A stretch of DNA of 64,000 nucleotides, from positions 496,001-560,000 of the forward strand of contig NZ_CP033077.1 of the NCBI RefSeq assembly GCF_003716875.1, given 5' to 3'. This document shows, piece after piece, positions 27,984 through 36,481 of this stretch (its first letter is position 1; each line of letters opens with the position of its first letter). The translations under genes and the position numbers were made by a program. This DNA is from Vibrio zhugei. Its GTDB lineage: Bacteria > Pseudomonadota > Gammaproteobacteria > Enterobacterales > Vibrionaceae. The notes below the pieces were generated by a model. The model saw only the letters and a program-made list of their open reading frames with translations, was not told the origin of the DNA and did not search any database.

Positions 27984-28457
27984 TTAGCCGCATAATTCCG
28001 ATAGCTGATGGATTTGTCTTACCTCTTTTGCAACCTGAACGCGCGTGTGCTTGGGATTAAACCAAATCCCTTGAATACCAGCTCGCACTGCTGGCGCAAT
28101 ATCGTTATCATAGTTATCTCCCACCATGATGATCGAGTGAGGCGCCACACCCAACTGGTCAATGATCTTATGAAAAAACGCCAGTGTGCCTTTCCCTATA
28201 CCCAAGGTAGATTGACAAAAGTAACCGGAAATATATTGCGCTAAACCGACTCGCTCAAACACCGATTTGATGTCTACCTCGGATGAGTCTGCAGCGTTGG
28301 TTGCGACATACACCTTGTGATTGGTCGACAGTGTTCGTAGCGCTTGTGTGGCGCCATTCACCGTTTGCACCGTCTCCCAATCGCACATTTTTCCGCTTTG
28401 TTCAGGGCTATCGACCATCAAAGTGTCACCCCAATCAAATAAATATACCTTATTCAT
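27984..28457 (-). CDS. HAD-superfamily hydrolase
   Basis: 157 residues. Motif I is DWGDTL near residue 8 (nucleophile D and the acid D two positions later than usual spacing DxxDT), motif II a threonine in VATNAAD near 54, motif III a lysine in GIGKGT near 88, and motif IV VGDNYDNDI near 117. The cap is small, as in phosphoglycolate phosphatase-like members. A cytoplasmic phosphatase is likely; the substrate is unknown. Spaced 62 bp from the lipoprotein gene and 23 bp from the next upstream GFA gene, so co-transcription with the latter is possible. Confidence 0.8.
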   Translation of the reverse strand: MNKVYLFDWGDTLMVDSPEQSGKMCDWETVQTVNGATQALRTLSTNHKVYVATNAADSSEVDIKSVFERVGLAQYISGYFCQSTLGIGKGTLAFFHKIIDQLGVAPHSIIMVGDNYDNDIAPAVRAGIQGIWFNPKHTRVQVAKEVRQIHQLSELCG

Positions 28458-28480
28458 GTTGCCTCCTTGCCGATGGTAGT

Positions 28481-28900
28481 TTACTTCTTGTCATCCACTG
28501 GCAAGGTTGCATAACTCGGCACATCATCTAACGTTTCAAGCCATCCGACGCTGCTCTCAACAAAGATCTGAGCGGTCGGCCGGATGGGGACTGGGCTATC
28601 AAGACTGCCTGCTGGAACTAATACACTATCGATGGACTCAATCAATGTAGGAAGCGCGGAACCACACTGTTGACAAAAGCTTTTTACATGCTGTGAATGA
28701 GGATGTTGATAGGTTTTCACATCGTCTTTATTTTGTAACCACGTCAATACGCCCCCCTTAGCAAATAGATTGGCCGCATGAGCGGAGCCCGTGCCCTTTT
28801 GACAACGAGTACAGTGACATAAAAAGAAAGACTGAAAATCACCTGAAATCTGATACTTCACCGCACCACACAGGCAGGATCCTAGATATTGATGGCTCAT
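28481..28900 (-). CDS. GFA-family zinc protein
   Basis: 139 residues from the ATG at 28900, which follows GGAG by 6 nt; the frame extends 25 codons further upstream without a site. The zinc-binding pattern of the glutathione-dependent formaldehyde-activating (GFA/CENP-V) fold is present: SCLCGAVKYQISG near 10, CHCTRCQKGTGS near 30, and FCQQCGSALP near 75. Most members of the family have no proven activity, and true formaldehyde activation cannot be assumed. Probably forms a short operon with the downstream HAD hydrolase. Confidence 0.85.
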   Translation of the reverse strand: MSHQYLGSCLCGAVKYQISGDFQSFFLCHCTRCQKGTGSAHAANLFAKGGVLTWLQNKDDVKTYQHPHSQHVKSFCQQCGSALPTLIESIDSVLVPAGSLDSPVPIRPTAQIFVESSVGWLETLDDVPSYATLPVDDKK

Positions 28901-29332
28901 AAGTACTCCGATACTCAGTGATAACACGCTTTGCGCAGCGCGAGGATGCACAGGGCAATCGCGACAACAATTCACTGCCGCGATTGCGTCCTGTGTCGAC
29001 CTAACGCCCGTTTATTATTCCCCAAACAATGGAATATTCATTGTTGGCATATGTTTATAGCAAACTCTTATCGATAATCCTACCTAGAGTCAGTGCGCGT
29101 CATCACCTATTGCTTAAATAAATCGAACACCGCCTTGCTCGACTGAAGCGCCCCGCTTGTGGCCGCAGACCAAGGAATAGAGAAGAGAAAGGACACACAC
29201 CTTGCAAGATGTGTGTCCCTGTTTAGTATCGCGATGCCATTGGGTTGCTCGATGACAATAGTGCGACACAGCGAGTGTACCGGCATCGCGAATGCGACAT
29301 ATCAGACGACTCAGTTGTCCTCACCCAACACA
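28901..29332. other. Intergenic region between the GFA and xylanase genes
   Basis: About 430 bp without a supportable gene. It holds a terminator-like hairpin for the xylanase gene (29191-29218) and must include the GFA gene promoter on the minus strand, which was not resolved. Confidence 0.4.
29191..29218 (-). terminator. Terminator-like hairpin downstream of the xylanase gene
   Basis: GGACACACA pairs with TGTGTGTCC and the inner CTTG pairs with CAAG. Read on the minus strand it is followed by TTTCTCTTCTC, a U-rich tail, about 115 bp after the xylanase stop. Confidence 0.5.
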
Positions 29333-31396
29333 TTACGGCGCTACAGCGCGGCCAGTGTTAGGATCGATACGTCCTGGGCATAATCCTCTCGCTCTCAAGT
29401 TATTGGCAATTTGAGCAACTGCATTGTTCGTTGTGCTGTAACCATCATGCATTAAAATAACCGGTCCGTTTTGCAATTGATTGGCTGCATTGACGATAGC
29501 GCTGGTGCTTGCGTTGTTCCAGTCTTTAGAATCCACATCCCACGTAATGACACTCATACCAAGGCTTTGCGCCGCTTGGCAAATGGTTGAGGTGACTTCA
29601 CCATAGGGTGGACGAAGCAACGTCGGTGCTGGCGCTCCAGAATTTTGGATGACCTGATTAGTGCGACTTAGCTCATTAATAATTTGCTGATAGCCGTAAT
29701 TTGCTAAGTGCGGATGCGTATAGCTGTGGTTTTGTGCCACTCCCACCTCTCGCATGCGAGAGATCATCGATGGGTTATTGCTTGCGCGCTGTCCCCAAAC
29801 AAACCATGTCACGGGCGTGAGATCGTTTTGTTTTAGAAGGTTAGTCAGTGTACCGGTATTGCTAGTAGGGCCATCGTCAAACGTAATACCGACATAGCCA
29901 TTACACATACCATTATCCCCTCCGTTACCACCACCATTGCCATTATCGACCGTACAATCGCCGCTAAAACAATCGTCGGTATTACCAAAACCAATCACAC
30001 CATTACAATCCATGTTTTGCGAGTATGACCCGCCCCCACATTCACCATTACCGTAAGTAGACGTATTGTATTCCATGTCTTCGGCTTGGCGCGTTTCCCC
30101 GTTGACAACAATATAGTCGAGAACGACGTCGCGGCCGGTTGTGTCATTGTCGTACTGAACTTGGATATCTCCGGTCGCATTGCCAGTGTAGGTGTAACTT
30201 TGATAGCTGGTACTCAACGTCCAGTCTGCAACGACGGTACCCGCAATCAGTAGATTGATGTGTTCGTTGCCAGAAACCCCGCGAGCGCGCACCTCAACGC
30301 CCCCATTGCTCACGCTATTCGTCGGGCAATTTCCACTGAAGCAGTCATCAGTGTTGCCAAACCCAATCACACCATTACAGTCCATGTTTTGCGAGTATGA
30401 ACCACCACCGCATTCACCATTGTCATAGGTTGAAGTATTGTATTCCATATCTTCCGCTTGGCGGGTTTCACCATTGATATACACCGAATCTAAGGTCACA
30501 TCGCGACCTGTCGTATCGTTGTCATACTCAACTTGTACATCCCCAGCCGCCTTACCGCTATAAGTGTAATCTTGGAAACTGTTGCTTAAAGTCCAATCAG
30601 CAACCACCGCACCATTAATCAATAGATTGATGTGCTCCTGACCCGTTACGCCCATCGCGCGCACTATGATGTCTGTACTACTTGGGGCGCTTGGACCATC
30701 ATTATTGCCGCCGTCATTGCCACTGCTACCGAGTGTGATATTCGAACTACCACTACTTTGATAGCCCTCAGTCGCCATCACCATATAGCTGTGAGTGCCA
30801 AGATTTAAGCCTTTGCTGGCCCATGCATCAAAGTGATTGCCAGAAGTGATTGTACCGCCAGTGCGTTTTTGCTGGCGCACACTCCAGTATTGATAGAAGG
30901 TGGAATGATCCCCTTCGATCGACGGTTTATCAACTCGCTGCGTACGGTAAATATCGTAAGTGCCGCCATCCGTGTTCACGGTACCGTAATACGTACCGTT
31001 TGCACCAGGGCGATAACTGCCCCAGTTATCAACGATGTAATATTCCACCAGCGGATTGGTGGTCCACCCGTACAAAGTTAAATAACCGTTCCCTGAAGGA
31101 TTGAAGGTGCCGGAATACTTCACTGTGCGGCGGCCACCTGGGTTCCAGCCTAAGCCCCCCACCCAGTTACCCGTGTTACTCCATTGTGAACTGTAATTCC
31201 CGCCATTGCCCAAGGTCATCGAGACCGTCCCTGGGGCATCTGTCCAAAACGAATAATAGTACCCGTTATGCGTCCCCGTTTCGTTGGAGGTCAGCGTCTT
31301 TGCCTCAGTCGCCGTTGCCGACAACATGGCGGCCGTGACGGTCAAAATCGTTAAGATTTTTTTTGCGTAAGAAGTCGTATTTCCCATTATGGCCAT
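29333..31396 (-). CDS. Secreted multidomain xylanase: GH11, two CBM60-like modules, CE4 deacetylase
   Basis: 687 residues, signal peptide about 1-32. A GH11 endo-xylanase domain (about 33-222) carries the two catalytic glutamates E118 (NPLVEYYIV) and E210 ([10 protein letters not shown]). Two carbohydrate-binding modules (about 240-357 and 366-481) are near copies, both with [28 protein letters not shown] and [10 protein letters not shown]; they resemble CBM60/CBM36-type calcium-dependent xylan binders. A NodB/CE4 domain (about 500-687) has all five motifs: TFDDGP with D507-D508, HSYTH 557-561, RPPYG 595-599, DVDSKDW and ILMHDG. The enzyme should cut and deacetylate xylan outside the cell. 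Start at ATG 31396 follows GGGAG. The GH11-CBM60-CE4 order recalls Cellvibrio xylanases, from memory. Confidence 0.9.
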   Translation of the reverse strand: MAIMGNTTSYAKKILTILTVTAAMLSATATEAKTLTSNETGTHNGYYYSFWTDAPGTVSMTLGNGGNYSSQWSNTGNWVGGLGWNPGGRRTVKYSGTFNPSGNGYLTLYGWTTNPLVEYYIVDNWGSYRPGANGTYYGTVNTDGGTYDIYRTQRVDKPSIEGDHSTFYQYWSVRQQKRTGGTITSGNHFDAWASKGLNLGTHSYMVMATEGYQSSGSSNITLGSSGNDGGNNDGPSAPSSTDIIVRAMGVTGQEHINLLINGAVVADWTLSNSFQDYTYSGKAAGDVQVEYDNDTTGRDVTLDSVYINGETRQAEDMEYNTSTYDNGECGGGSYSQNMDCNGVIGFGNTDDCFSGNCPTNSVSNGGVEVRARGVSGNEHINLLIAGTVVADWTLSTSYQSYTYTGNATGDIQVQYDNDTTGRDVVLDYIVVNGETRQAEDMEYNTSTYGNGECGGGSYSQNMDCNGVIGFGNTDDCFSGDCTVDNGNGGGNGGDNGMCNGYVGITFDDGPTSNTGTLTNLLKQNDLTPVTWFVWGQRASNNPSMISRMREVGVAQNHSYTHPHLANYGYQQIINELSRTNQVIQNSGAPAPTLLRPPYGEVTSTICQAAQSLGMSVITWDVDSKDWNNASTSAIVNAANQLQNGPVILMHDGYSTTNNAVAQIANNLRARGLCPGRIDPNTGRAVAP

Positions 31397-31532
31397 TGTT
31401 ATTCTCCCGTTTTACTCTCAACCAATACGACGCACAGAGGTTGGGCCGTTAACTACCATTGATGTTCTGGTCAGTCAGTTTTCCTTGACTTAACACCCCA
31501 CTTTTCTCGTTAAAAAGCGTTAAGTAATAGAG

Positions 31533-32621
31533 CCCGAATTCAACTGCGAAGTGCGACATTCTCCAATATCAAGCAACCAAAGCCATTTCCTTAAATATAA
31601 TGGCTGGCTGCTTGAAGCCTAAGCACTTTCTTGGACGATAGTTTATCCGAGATAAAGCGAACTCTATATCTATGTCAGTCACCGTCGTTAAGTCAGTTCC
31701 TTTCTTCACATATTGCCTTAAAAGACCGTTCGCATTCTCATTAGCACCACGCTCCCAAGAGCTATAAGGATGAGCAAAGTAGACATCAGCCTCTAATTCT
31801 TTTGCGATGGTTTCATGACCTGCAAACTCTCGTCCGTTATCTGCCGTAATGGTATGGACATGGTTCTTATAAGGCATGAGTAGCTCTATGGTGGCTTTGG
31901 TAACATCATTCGCTGACTTAGATGGCACTTTCTTTACTACGTAAAATCGTGTCTTACGCTCTAAAATAGTCACCATCGCACCTGTACCATGCTTACCTAG
32001 CACGGTGTCGATTTCCCAGTCACCAAACCGCTCCTTACCGTCAACGATGCTTGGTCTGTCATCAATCGAAACGGCATTCTTTATCGCTGGCGCTTTCTCT
32101 TTTTTACCGCGGCGATAACGCTTGTGTCCTTGCCTCAAGTGGCGATATAACTTACCGCCCATGCGTTTATCTTGTGCGACAAAGCGATAGACCCACTCGT
32201 GACTGACAGCGGCCCCAACTTTCGTTAATACATTGGAAATCTGCTCTGGACTCCAATCTGTTTCTAAAAGAAGACGGATAAAATCCACACGCTCCTTTGG
32301 TATGCGGTATTTACGCGCTGTTCTGCGCTTTTTAATCGACAACAGCTGGGCTTTATTTGGGCAATAAATGTTGCCTTTACGACCTCGCTTAAGCTCCCGA
32401 TATACTGTCGAGCGGTGGCACTGAACGGTTTTAGCTATTTCAGAAACCGAAATTCCCCGTTCCAAAAGAGCAGAAATCTGGTATCTTCTGCCCTCGGTCA
32501 ACTGCTGATAATTCATGGTAGTACTGCTTGTTTCTTTGGCGAGAAGAGCGTACCACTTTCAGCAGTTGGCTTCTTCTTCTACATATTTCCATGAATGTCG
32601 CACTTATTATCTGAAATCGGG
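31533..32621 (-). mobile_element. IS30-family insertion sequence, copy 1
   Basis: 1089 bp, ends CCCGAATTCA and its imperfect inverted repeat TGAAATCGGG; the terminal repeats are about 26 bp with mismatches (shared CCCGA-TTCA ... AAGTGCGACA). Flanked on both sides by AG, a 2-bp target duplication, as expected for IS30 elements. Its transposase differs from the other three copies at many residues, so it is a separate lineage of the same IS. Confidence 0.9.
31569..32516 (-). CDS. IS30-family transposase (copy 1)
   Basis: 315 residues, intact. N-terminal helix-turn-helix (ISVSEIAKTVQCHRSTVYRELKRG, about 22-45) for end binding, then an RNase H-like DDE domain with D in FGDWEIDTVLGKHG, D in TADNGREFAGHE and E in SSWERGANENANG. 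It differs from the other copies, for example RGRKGNIYCPNKAQLLSIKKRRTA in place of RGRKGEHYCPNEAQMSSTKKRKTA. All catalytic residues are kept, so it may be active. Confidence 0.93.
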   Translation of the reverse strand: MNYQQLTEGRRYQISALLERGISVSEIAKTVQCHRSTVYRELKRGRKGNIYCPNKAQLLSIKKRRTARKYRIPKERVDFIRLLLETDWSPEQISNVLTKVGAAVSHEWVYRFVAQDKRMGGKLYRHLRQGHKRYRRGKKEKAPAIKNAVSIDDRPSIVDGKERFGDWEIDTVLGKHGTGAMVTILERKTRFYVVKKVPSKSANDVTKATIELLMPYKNHVHTITADNGREFAGHETIAKELEADVYFAHPYSSWERGANENANGLLRQYVKKGTDLTTVTDIDIEFALSRINYRPRKCLGFKQPAIIFKEMALVA

Positions 32622-33229
32622 AGAATGTAGAACTCATATTCATAATGACCAATAAGAATTTTTGCAAAGGTGAAGAGACTCAAAGTAAAAAGTAATTTGA
32701 TAATGCCGTTATGAAAAAAGATAAAACTATCACTTATATTGACAAGGTTATTTAAATCACTCATTCCTTATTTTATACAAATTTAACGTATTAAAATAAT
32801 CACCTATTGTCATTAGGTTAATTTGACCATAACTATTGATTGTTTTTCACCAACCACTTAGAAAGTCAAACATTATATGAATCTTACACACTGTTATTGT
32901 AAAAAGGGGCGCTAACCAAAACCAAGGAATAAAGAAATTGCAATAACCCCATGAATTAAAAACATTAAACATCGGTAAATATAAAACCCTCGCGATACCA
33001 AGGCCGAGAGCTTTTAATATATTCTTAGGTACTTATACTGAAAATATTATTAAATAATCGAAACATTGCATCATTGATGAGGTTTGATATCACTGTGATA
33101 CCGATTCAAAGAAAAATGCAATAACTCGGCTCTCAGATACAATATCCATCGTCATAAAATGAATATTGATGATGCACGCCAACGAAGAGAGTCAAAAATA
33201 GCGGAATTTCAGACTCTCTCTATTCATCA
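32622..33229. other. AT-rich intergenic region
   Basis: 608 bp between IS copy 1 and the AraC gene. No convincing gene. Contains the upstream part of the IS-split small frame (to 32764), a weak hairpin near 32985-33018, and a hairpin AGAGAGTC/GACTCTCT (33186-33219) next to the AraC stop that may help end that transcript. The low GC compared with flanking genes suggests decayed or acquired DNA. Confidence 0.4.
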
Positions 33230-34018
33230 TTATGATAATCGGTGTTTATATTGATCAGGGGTAAGGCCAGAATACTTTTTAAACATGGTAATAAACGGAC
33301 TGGCTTGTTGATAACCTAACGTTAAGGCCACCTCTTTCACCGCATGTCCATGACGTAATAACTCCATCGAATGCAAATAACGCAACCGTAAGCGCCATTC
33401 GGTAAAACTCATTCCCAGCTCATCATGACAGTAACGTGCGAGTGTTCGCTCGGTGGTATGCACGCGATTGGCCCATTCTTTTAATGGCGTATTATCGACC
33501 GGATTGAGCTCCATAGCGCGCAGAATCGGAGCTAGGTATTTGTGATCACTACTGGGCAAAAAGTGATGTTGGGTTGGCTGAATCGCCAATTGATCCAGCA
33601 TCACTTGCATTAACCGCTGATCCGCTTTCGATTGAGCAACACTAATCTGTCTTTGACGAAAATCATCAATAATGGCCGCAATAATCGGCGTGACTTTAAT
33701 CAAGCTAGTATCAGAAGGAAAACTCTTGGTCAGTGCTGATGCCATATTAATCGAGCAATATTCGAGCGGCCGTCGATTAAAACTTTTATGCATCACGCCG
33801 GCAGGAACCCATATGGCTAAGTGGGGAGGTGCCAGAAAACGGGTATCCTGAGCTTCCACCTCTAAAATCCCCCCGGAAATCAGTTGTACCTGACCCCAAG
33901 GGTGACTATGTACTCGGGTTTCCGTATTGGAAAGGAAATCTTCAAAATTAAGAAAGACGTCCGCTGGAGCTTGTTCAATCGCTAATGAGGGATGTAAATG
34001 ACGAGTAGAATGCTTCAC
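33230..34018 (-). CDS. AraC-family transcriptional regulator
   Basis: 262 residues. N-terminal cupin sensor (about 35-110; RVHSHPWGQVQLISGGILEVEAQDTRFLAPPHLAIWVPAGVMHKSF) and a C-terminal double helix-turn-helix (about 165-262) with PLKEWANRVHTTERTLARYCHDELGMSFTEWRLRLRYLHSMELLRHGHAVKEVALTLGYQQASPFITMFKKYSGLTPDQY. The layout is like NimR (YeaM) of E. coli, which controls an adjacent efflux gene. Here the SetA-like exporter lies 3.4 kb away; the divergent neighbour is a thioesterase. Effector unknown. Confidence 0.88.
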   Translation of the reverse strand: MKHSTRHLHPSLAIEQAPADVFLNFEDFLSNTETRVHSHPWGQVQLISGGILEVEAQDTRFLAPPHLAIWVPAGVMHKSFNRRPLEYCSINMASALTKSFPSDTSLIKVTPIIAAIIDDFRQRQISVAQSKADQRLMQVMLDQLAIQPTQHHFLPSSDHKYLAPILRAMELNPVDNTPLKEWANRVHTTERTLARYCHDELGMSFTEWRLRLRYLHSMELLRHGHAVKEVALTLGYQQASPFITMFKKYSGLTPDQYKHRLS

Positions 34019-34249
34019 AAATAGTCTCTATATCAGGGCACCTTGATGAAGTCTTTACTATACCTGCGCATGCAGTGTCTTACCATCAGTGAACACAAGA
34101 TTGCGACCTGGTCTCACGATGCCCACAAGATGTGAACTTGCTCTCACAAGCTCCACAAAGTACGCAGCAAGGCATTGATCTTATTCAGTTCGAGTGAATT
34201 ATGTTTATACTGATAAGACTGCAATTTTATCTAGGATAGGTGACACAAT

Positions 34250-34747
34250 ATGGAACATGGCAGTCGCGATATTACTCTGCGTTTTTTAGCAGAGCCCAGT
34301 GATGTAAATTTTGGCGGCAAGGTACATGGCGGCGCGGTCATGAAATGGATAGATTTAGCCGCGTATGCGTGTGCTGCGGGGTGGAGTAAGAAATACTGCA
34401 TTACGGCTTACGCTGGTGGCATCCGATTTGTTGCACCGATTTTAGTGGGTAGCTTAGTGGAAGTGCATGCCAAAATCATCTATACAGGCAACACCTCAAT
34501 GCACATTGGGCTGGATGTCCGCGCCAATGACCCGAAAGATCCCGCGCAAACGCTCACAACCCATTGTATTGTCATCATGGTGGCGGTCGGAGAGGATGGC
34601 AAACCCACCTCAGTCCCTCAGTGGAACCCCACCGAACCCAAGGATATCTTTCTGCGCGAATCGGCCATTCGCTTAATGAATATGAGAAAACAAATTGGCG
34701 ATGAGATGCAAGCTCATGTGATGCCCTTTGATGAGGAAACATCATAA
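34250..34747 (+). CDS. Acyl-CoA thioesterase (hotdog fold)
   Basis: 165 residues. Matches the YciA/BACH-like group of acyl-CoA thioesterases: RFLAEPSDVNFGGKVHGGAVMKWIDLAAYACA (about 11-42) with the catalytic Asn/Asp of the hotdog helix, followed by ITAYAGGIRFVAPILVGSLVEVHAKI. It hydrolyses acyl-CoA to free acid and CoA in the cytoplasm; chain preference is unknown. GATAGGTG stands before the ATG. Divergent from the AraC gene, with 231 bp in between. Confidence 0.86.
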   Translation: MEHGSRDITLRFLAEPSDVNFGGKVHGGAVMKWIDLAAYACAAGWSKKYCITAYAGGIRFVAPILVGSLVEVHAKIIYTGNTSMHIGLDVRANDPKDPAQTLTTHCIVIMVAVGEDGKPTSVPQWNPTEPKDIFLRESAIRLMNMRKQIGDEMQAHVMPFDEETS

Positions 34748-34821
34748 ATAGCTTTCTCGTCATAGAAAGTTCATCTCCATTTGGTGTAATCCGGTTACCT
34801 GTATAAAACCGAAAAAATGGA

Positions 34822-35070
34822 ATGACCAAAAAAATAAAGGTGATGCTGGCGGAGTCCAGTTTGAATAACCTCAAAGCACTTGAATACCAGTGGGTGCGAG
34901 CATTATATGTAGAAGGTTATACTCCCCAGCAGATCAACCATTATATTCAAACCTGTTTTGGGGGCGATGCGACATTCGCGGACTTATTTCGTAAAGTCGC
35001 TTTGTATGAAGAACAATTATTGGTCTTGCTACAATACTGGCGCAGTCAATACATGCCAGTCACACAATGA
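34822..35070 (+). CDS. Small hypothetical protein (82 aa)
   Basis: 82 residues, MTKKIKVMLAESSLNNLKALEYQWVRALYVEGYTPQQINHYIQTCFGGDATFADLFRKVALYEEQLLVLLQYW... Helical and soluble by composition, one cysteine, no known domain recognised. The codon use resembles the flanking genes. Ribosome binding site is weak (ATGGA). It is followed after 46 bp by the DUF2391-like gene on the same strand. Confidence 0.6.
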   Translation: MTKKIKVMLAESSLNNLKALEYQWVRALYVEGYTPQQINHYIQTCFGGDATFADLFRKVALYEEQLLVLLQYWRSQYMPVTQ

Positions 35071-35116
35071 CCCGCCATTCCTTTAGGTTGTGACTCTATC
35101 TTGGGCAAGGAACCTC

Positions 35117-35512
35117 ATGTCACGTCATTTTAATAGCGAAGATGCCATTCAAGTTTGTGTCGGTGCGTTTGCATTAGCCGTACCGATTTCGTTTTCTGAG
35201 GAAGCGTGGACCTTAGGCGCGACCTTGCCGACAATCAATGTCGTGTTATTACTGATCTTGTCGTTAGTCTTTTTGGCGGGGTTCGCTTATCAAAGCGTAT
35301 TCCAAGCGAATATCCGTACTCGTATTCGTATTTATCTTTTTCGTATCGTTATCGCCTACTTCATCGCGGCCATTATTGTTGCGCTGGTGCTGCTATCGTT
35401 AGATAAACTGCCACTGATTAGCGATACCGTCGTGGCGGTAAAGCGCATCATTGTCATTACCATGCCAGCATCCATGGGCGCGATTGTGGTGGATAGCTTC
35501 GACAAAGAATAA
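35117..35512 (+). CDS. DUF2391-like integral membrane protein
   Basis: 131 residues from the ATG at 35117, 5 nt after AAGGAA; the frame is open to 35090. Four hydrophobic segments (about 14-30, 40-62, 74-97, 108-124) and the motif EDAIQVCVGAFALAVPISFSEEAW match a family of small predicted membrane proteins (DUF2391/TIGR02587-like) of unknown function. Not more specific. Confidence 0.65.
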   Translation: MSRHFNSEDAIQVCVGAFALAVPISFSEEAWTLGATLPTINVVLLLILSLVFLAGFAYQSVFQANIRTRIRIYLFRIVIAYFIAAIIVALVLLSLDKLPLISDTVVAVKRIIVITMPASMGAIVVDSFDKE

Positions 35513-35562
35513 GCCACTCCATCACCACTCTGTCGCGCATGGAGTTCTCATCCTGCATCGCG

Positions 35563-36174
35563 TTACTGAGCAATATCGACCACGCCATCTTTAACACCGT
35601 TGACGCGAAACCAACCAGCAATGCTATAGCGTTCTTGCTGACTGACACACACTTCATGAGGAAATTCTTCCGAGAGAAACACCACTAAACGGCCAGCGAT
35701 AGGTTCAATCTCTGCAAGCCTATGGTCATGTTGATCATAGAGCTTGAGTATGCCGCCGTGTTCTGGCGTCCATTCTTCATTGAGATAAAAAACCGTGGTT
35801 AAACGACGGTTGCTGCTGCCTTGAAATGAGTCGTAATGTTTTTCATAAAAATCGCCCTCTTCGTACTTAGAAAAGTGTGATTCATACTCAAATAACCCCA
35901 TAAAGAAACGTTGATTCATCATGGTTTGAATGGCTGCCATGCGATCCAAATAATCTTGTACTGGCGCGCCCATTGTCGCGTTCATCCAGTGAATTTTATC
36001 AGTCCGACGACGCGTATCTTGATGGGTATCATCACGGCGGCCAATTTTGGCTTGCTTCCACTCACTCGGTATACATTGGCGAAGTTCACTGACTTGCTCA
36101 GCCGACAAAAAATCGTCCCACACAAACCATCCGTGCTTTTCGATATTTTCCATTAACTTATCCAATGACATCAT
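35563..36174 (-). CDS. 2-oxoglutarate/Fe(II) oxygenase (prolyl 4-hydroxylase-like)
   Basis: 203 residues. The iron triad is visible as H113 and D115 in YEKHYDSF and H173 in FPHEV, and R182 in RYSIAGWFR would bind 2-oxoglutarate. RRLTTVFYLNEEWTPEHGGILKLY is typical of the P4H-like fold. Such bacterial enzymes hydroxylate proteins or small molecules in the cytoplasm; the substrate is not known. Start is MM, with GAGGA just upstream, so the second ATG (36171) may be used. Confidence 0.87.
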   Translation of the reverse strand: MMSLDKLMENIEKHGWFVWDDFLSAEQVSELRQCIPSEWKQAKIGRRDDTHQDTRRRTDKIHWMNATMGAPVQDYLDRMAAIQTMMNQRFFMGLFEYESHFSKYEEGDFYEKHYDSFQGSSNRRLTTVFYLNEEWTPEHGGILKLYDQHDHRLAEIEPIAGRLVVFLSEEFPHEVCVSQQERYSIAGWFRVNGVKDGVVDIAQ

Positions 36175-36481
36175 CTATCCTCAATAAAAAACAGACACTT
36201 ATAGGGAATTCGTACGGTGCTAACAACTAGAAAAATTTATCTTATCGATAAGTATTTTCGATAGTCGGATCAGCAAAGGAATAACTTACTGCAAATGAAG
36301 CACTTAGAATGTGATGCGTGTCGTGGAGACTCGATAGAACGAGTGGATAAAACTGGAGTACACTTAACGGCATATCGTTCATTGCGATGCCAAAATCAAC
36401 ACCGCGTCTTACCTCGCGCTGGCTTTTTAGGATTTGCTGTGCAAAAGTTTGATGGATCATGTTTTTAGGAGGTTATAGAGA
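36175..36481. other. Intergenic region holding a possible small gene
   Basis: 307 bp between divergent oxygenase and esterase genes. Apart from a possible 57-codon frame (36295-36468) no element was recognised; promoters for both neighbours must lie here. Confidence 0.35.
36295..36468 (+). CDS. Possible small cysteine-containing protein (57 aa)
   Basis: ATG at 36295 with AAGGA about 14 nt upstream (long spacing). The product MKHLECDACRGDSIERV...SLRCQNQHRV ends GSCF, with a CxxC and two further cysteines, which could bind a metal. It runs into the esterase gene with 13 bp between. No family recognised; a chance frame is quite possible. Confidence 0.3.
   Translation: MKHLECDACRGDSIERVDKTGVHLTAYRSLRCQNQHRVLPRAGFLGFAVQKFDGSCF

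Larger units (their letters stand above)
31449..32764 (-). pseudogene. Possible small membrane-protein gene split by an IS30 copy
   Basis: Removing the IS at 31533-32621 and one AG duplicate joins 32764-32624 to 31532-31449 as one open frame of 74 codons: MSDLNNLVNISDSFIFFHNGIIKLLF...EYEFYILYYLTLFNEK. The first half holds a hydrophobic segment. The frame survives the junction exactly, but AT-rich DNA gives such frames by chance and AAGGA touches the ATG, so this is only a candidate. Confidence 0.25.

Noticed and set aside
36242..36460. 72-codon minus-strand frame between the oxygenase and esterase genes
   Set aside because: Overlaps a better-looking plus-strand frame, no ribosome binding site, no family features.
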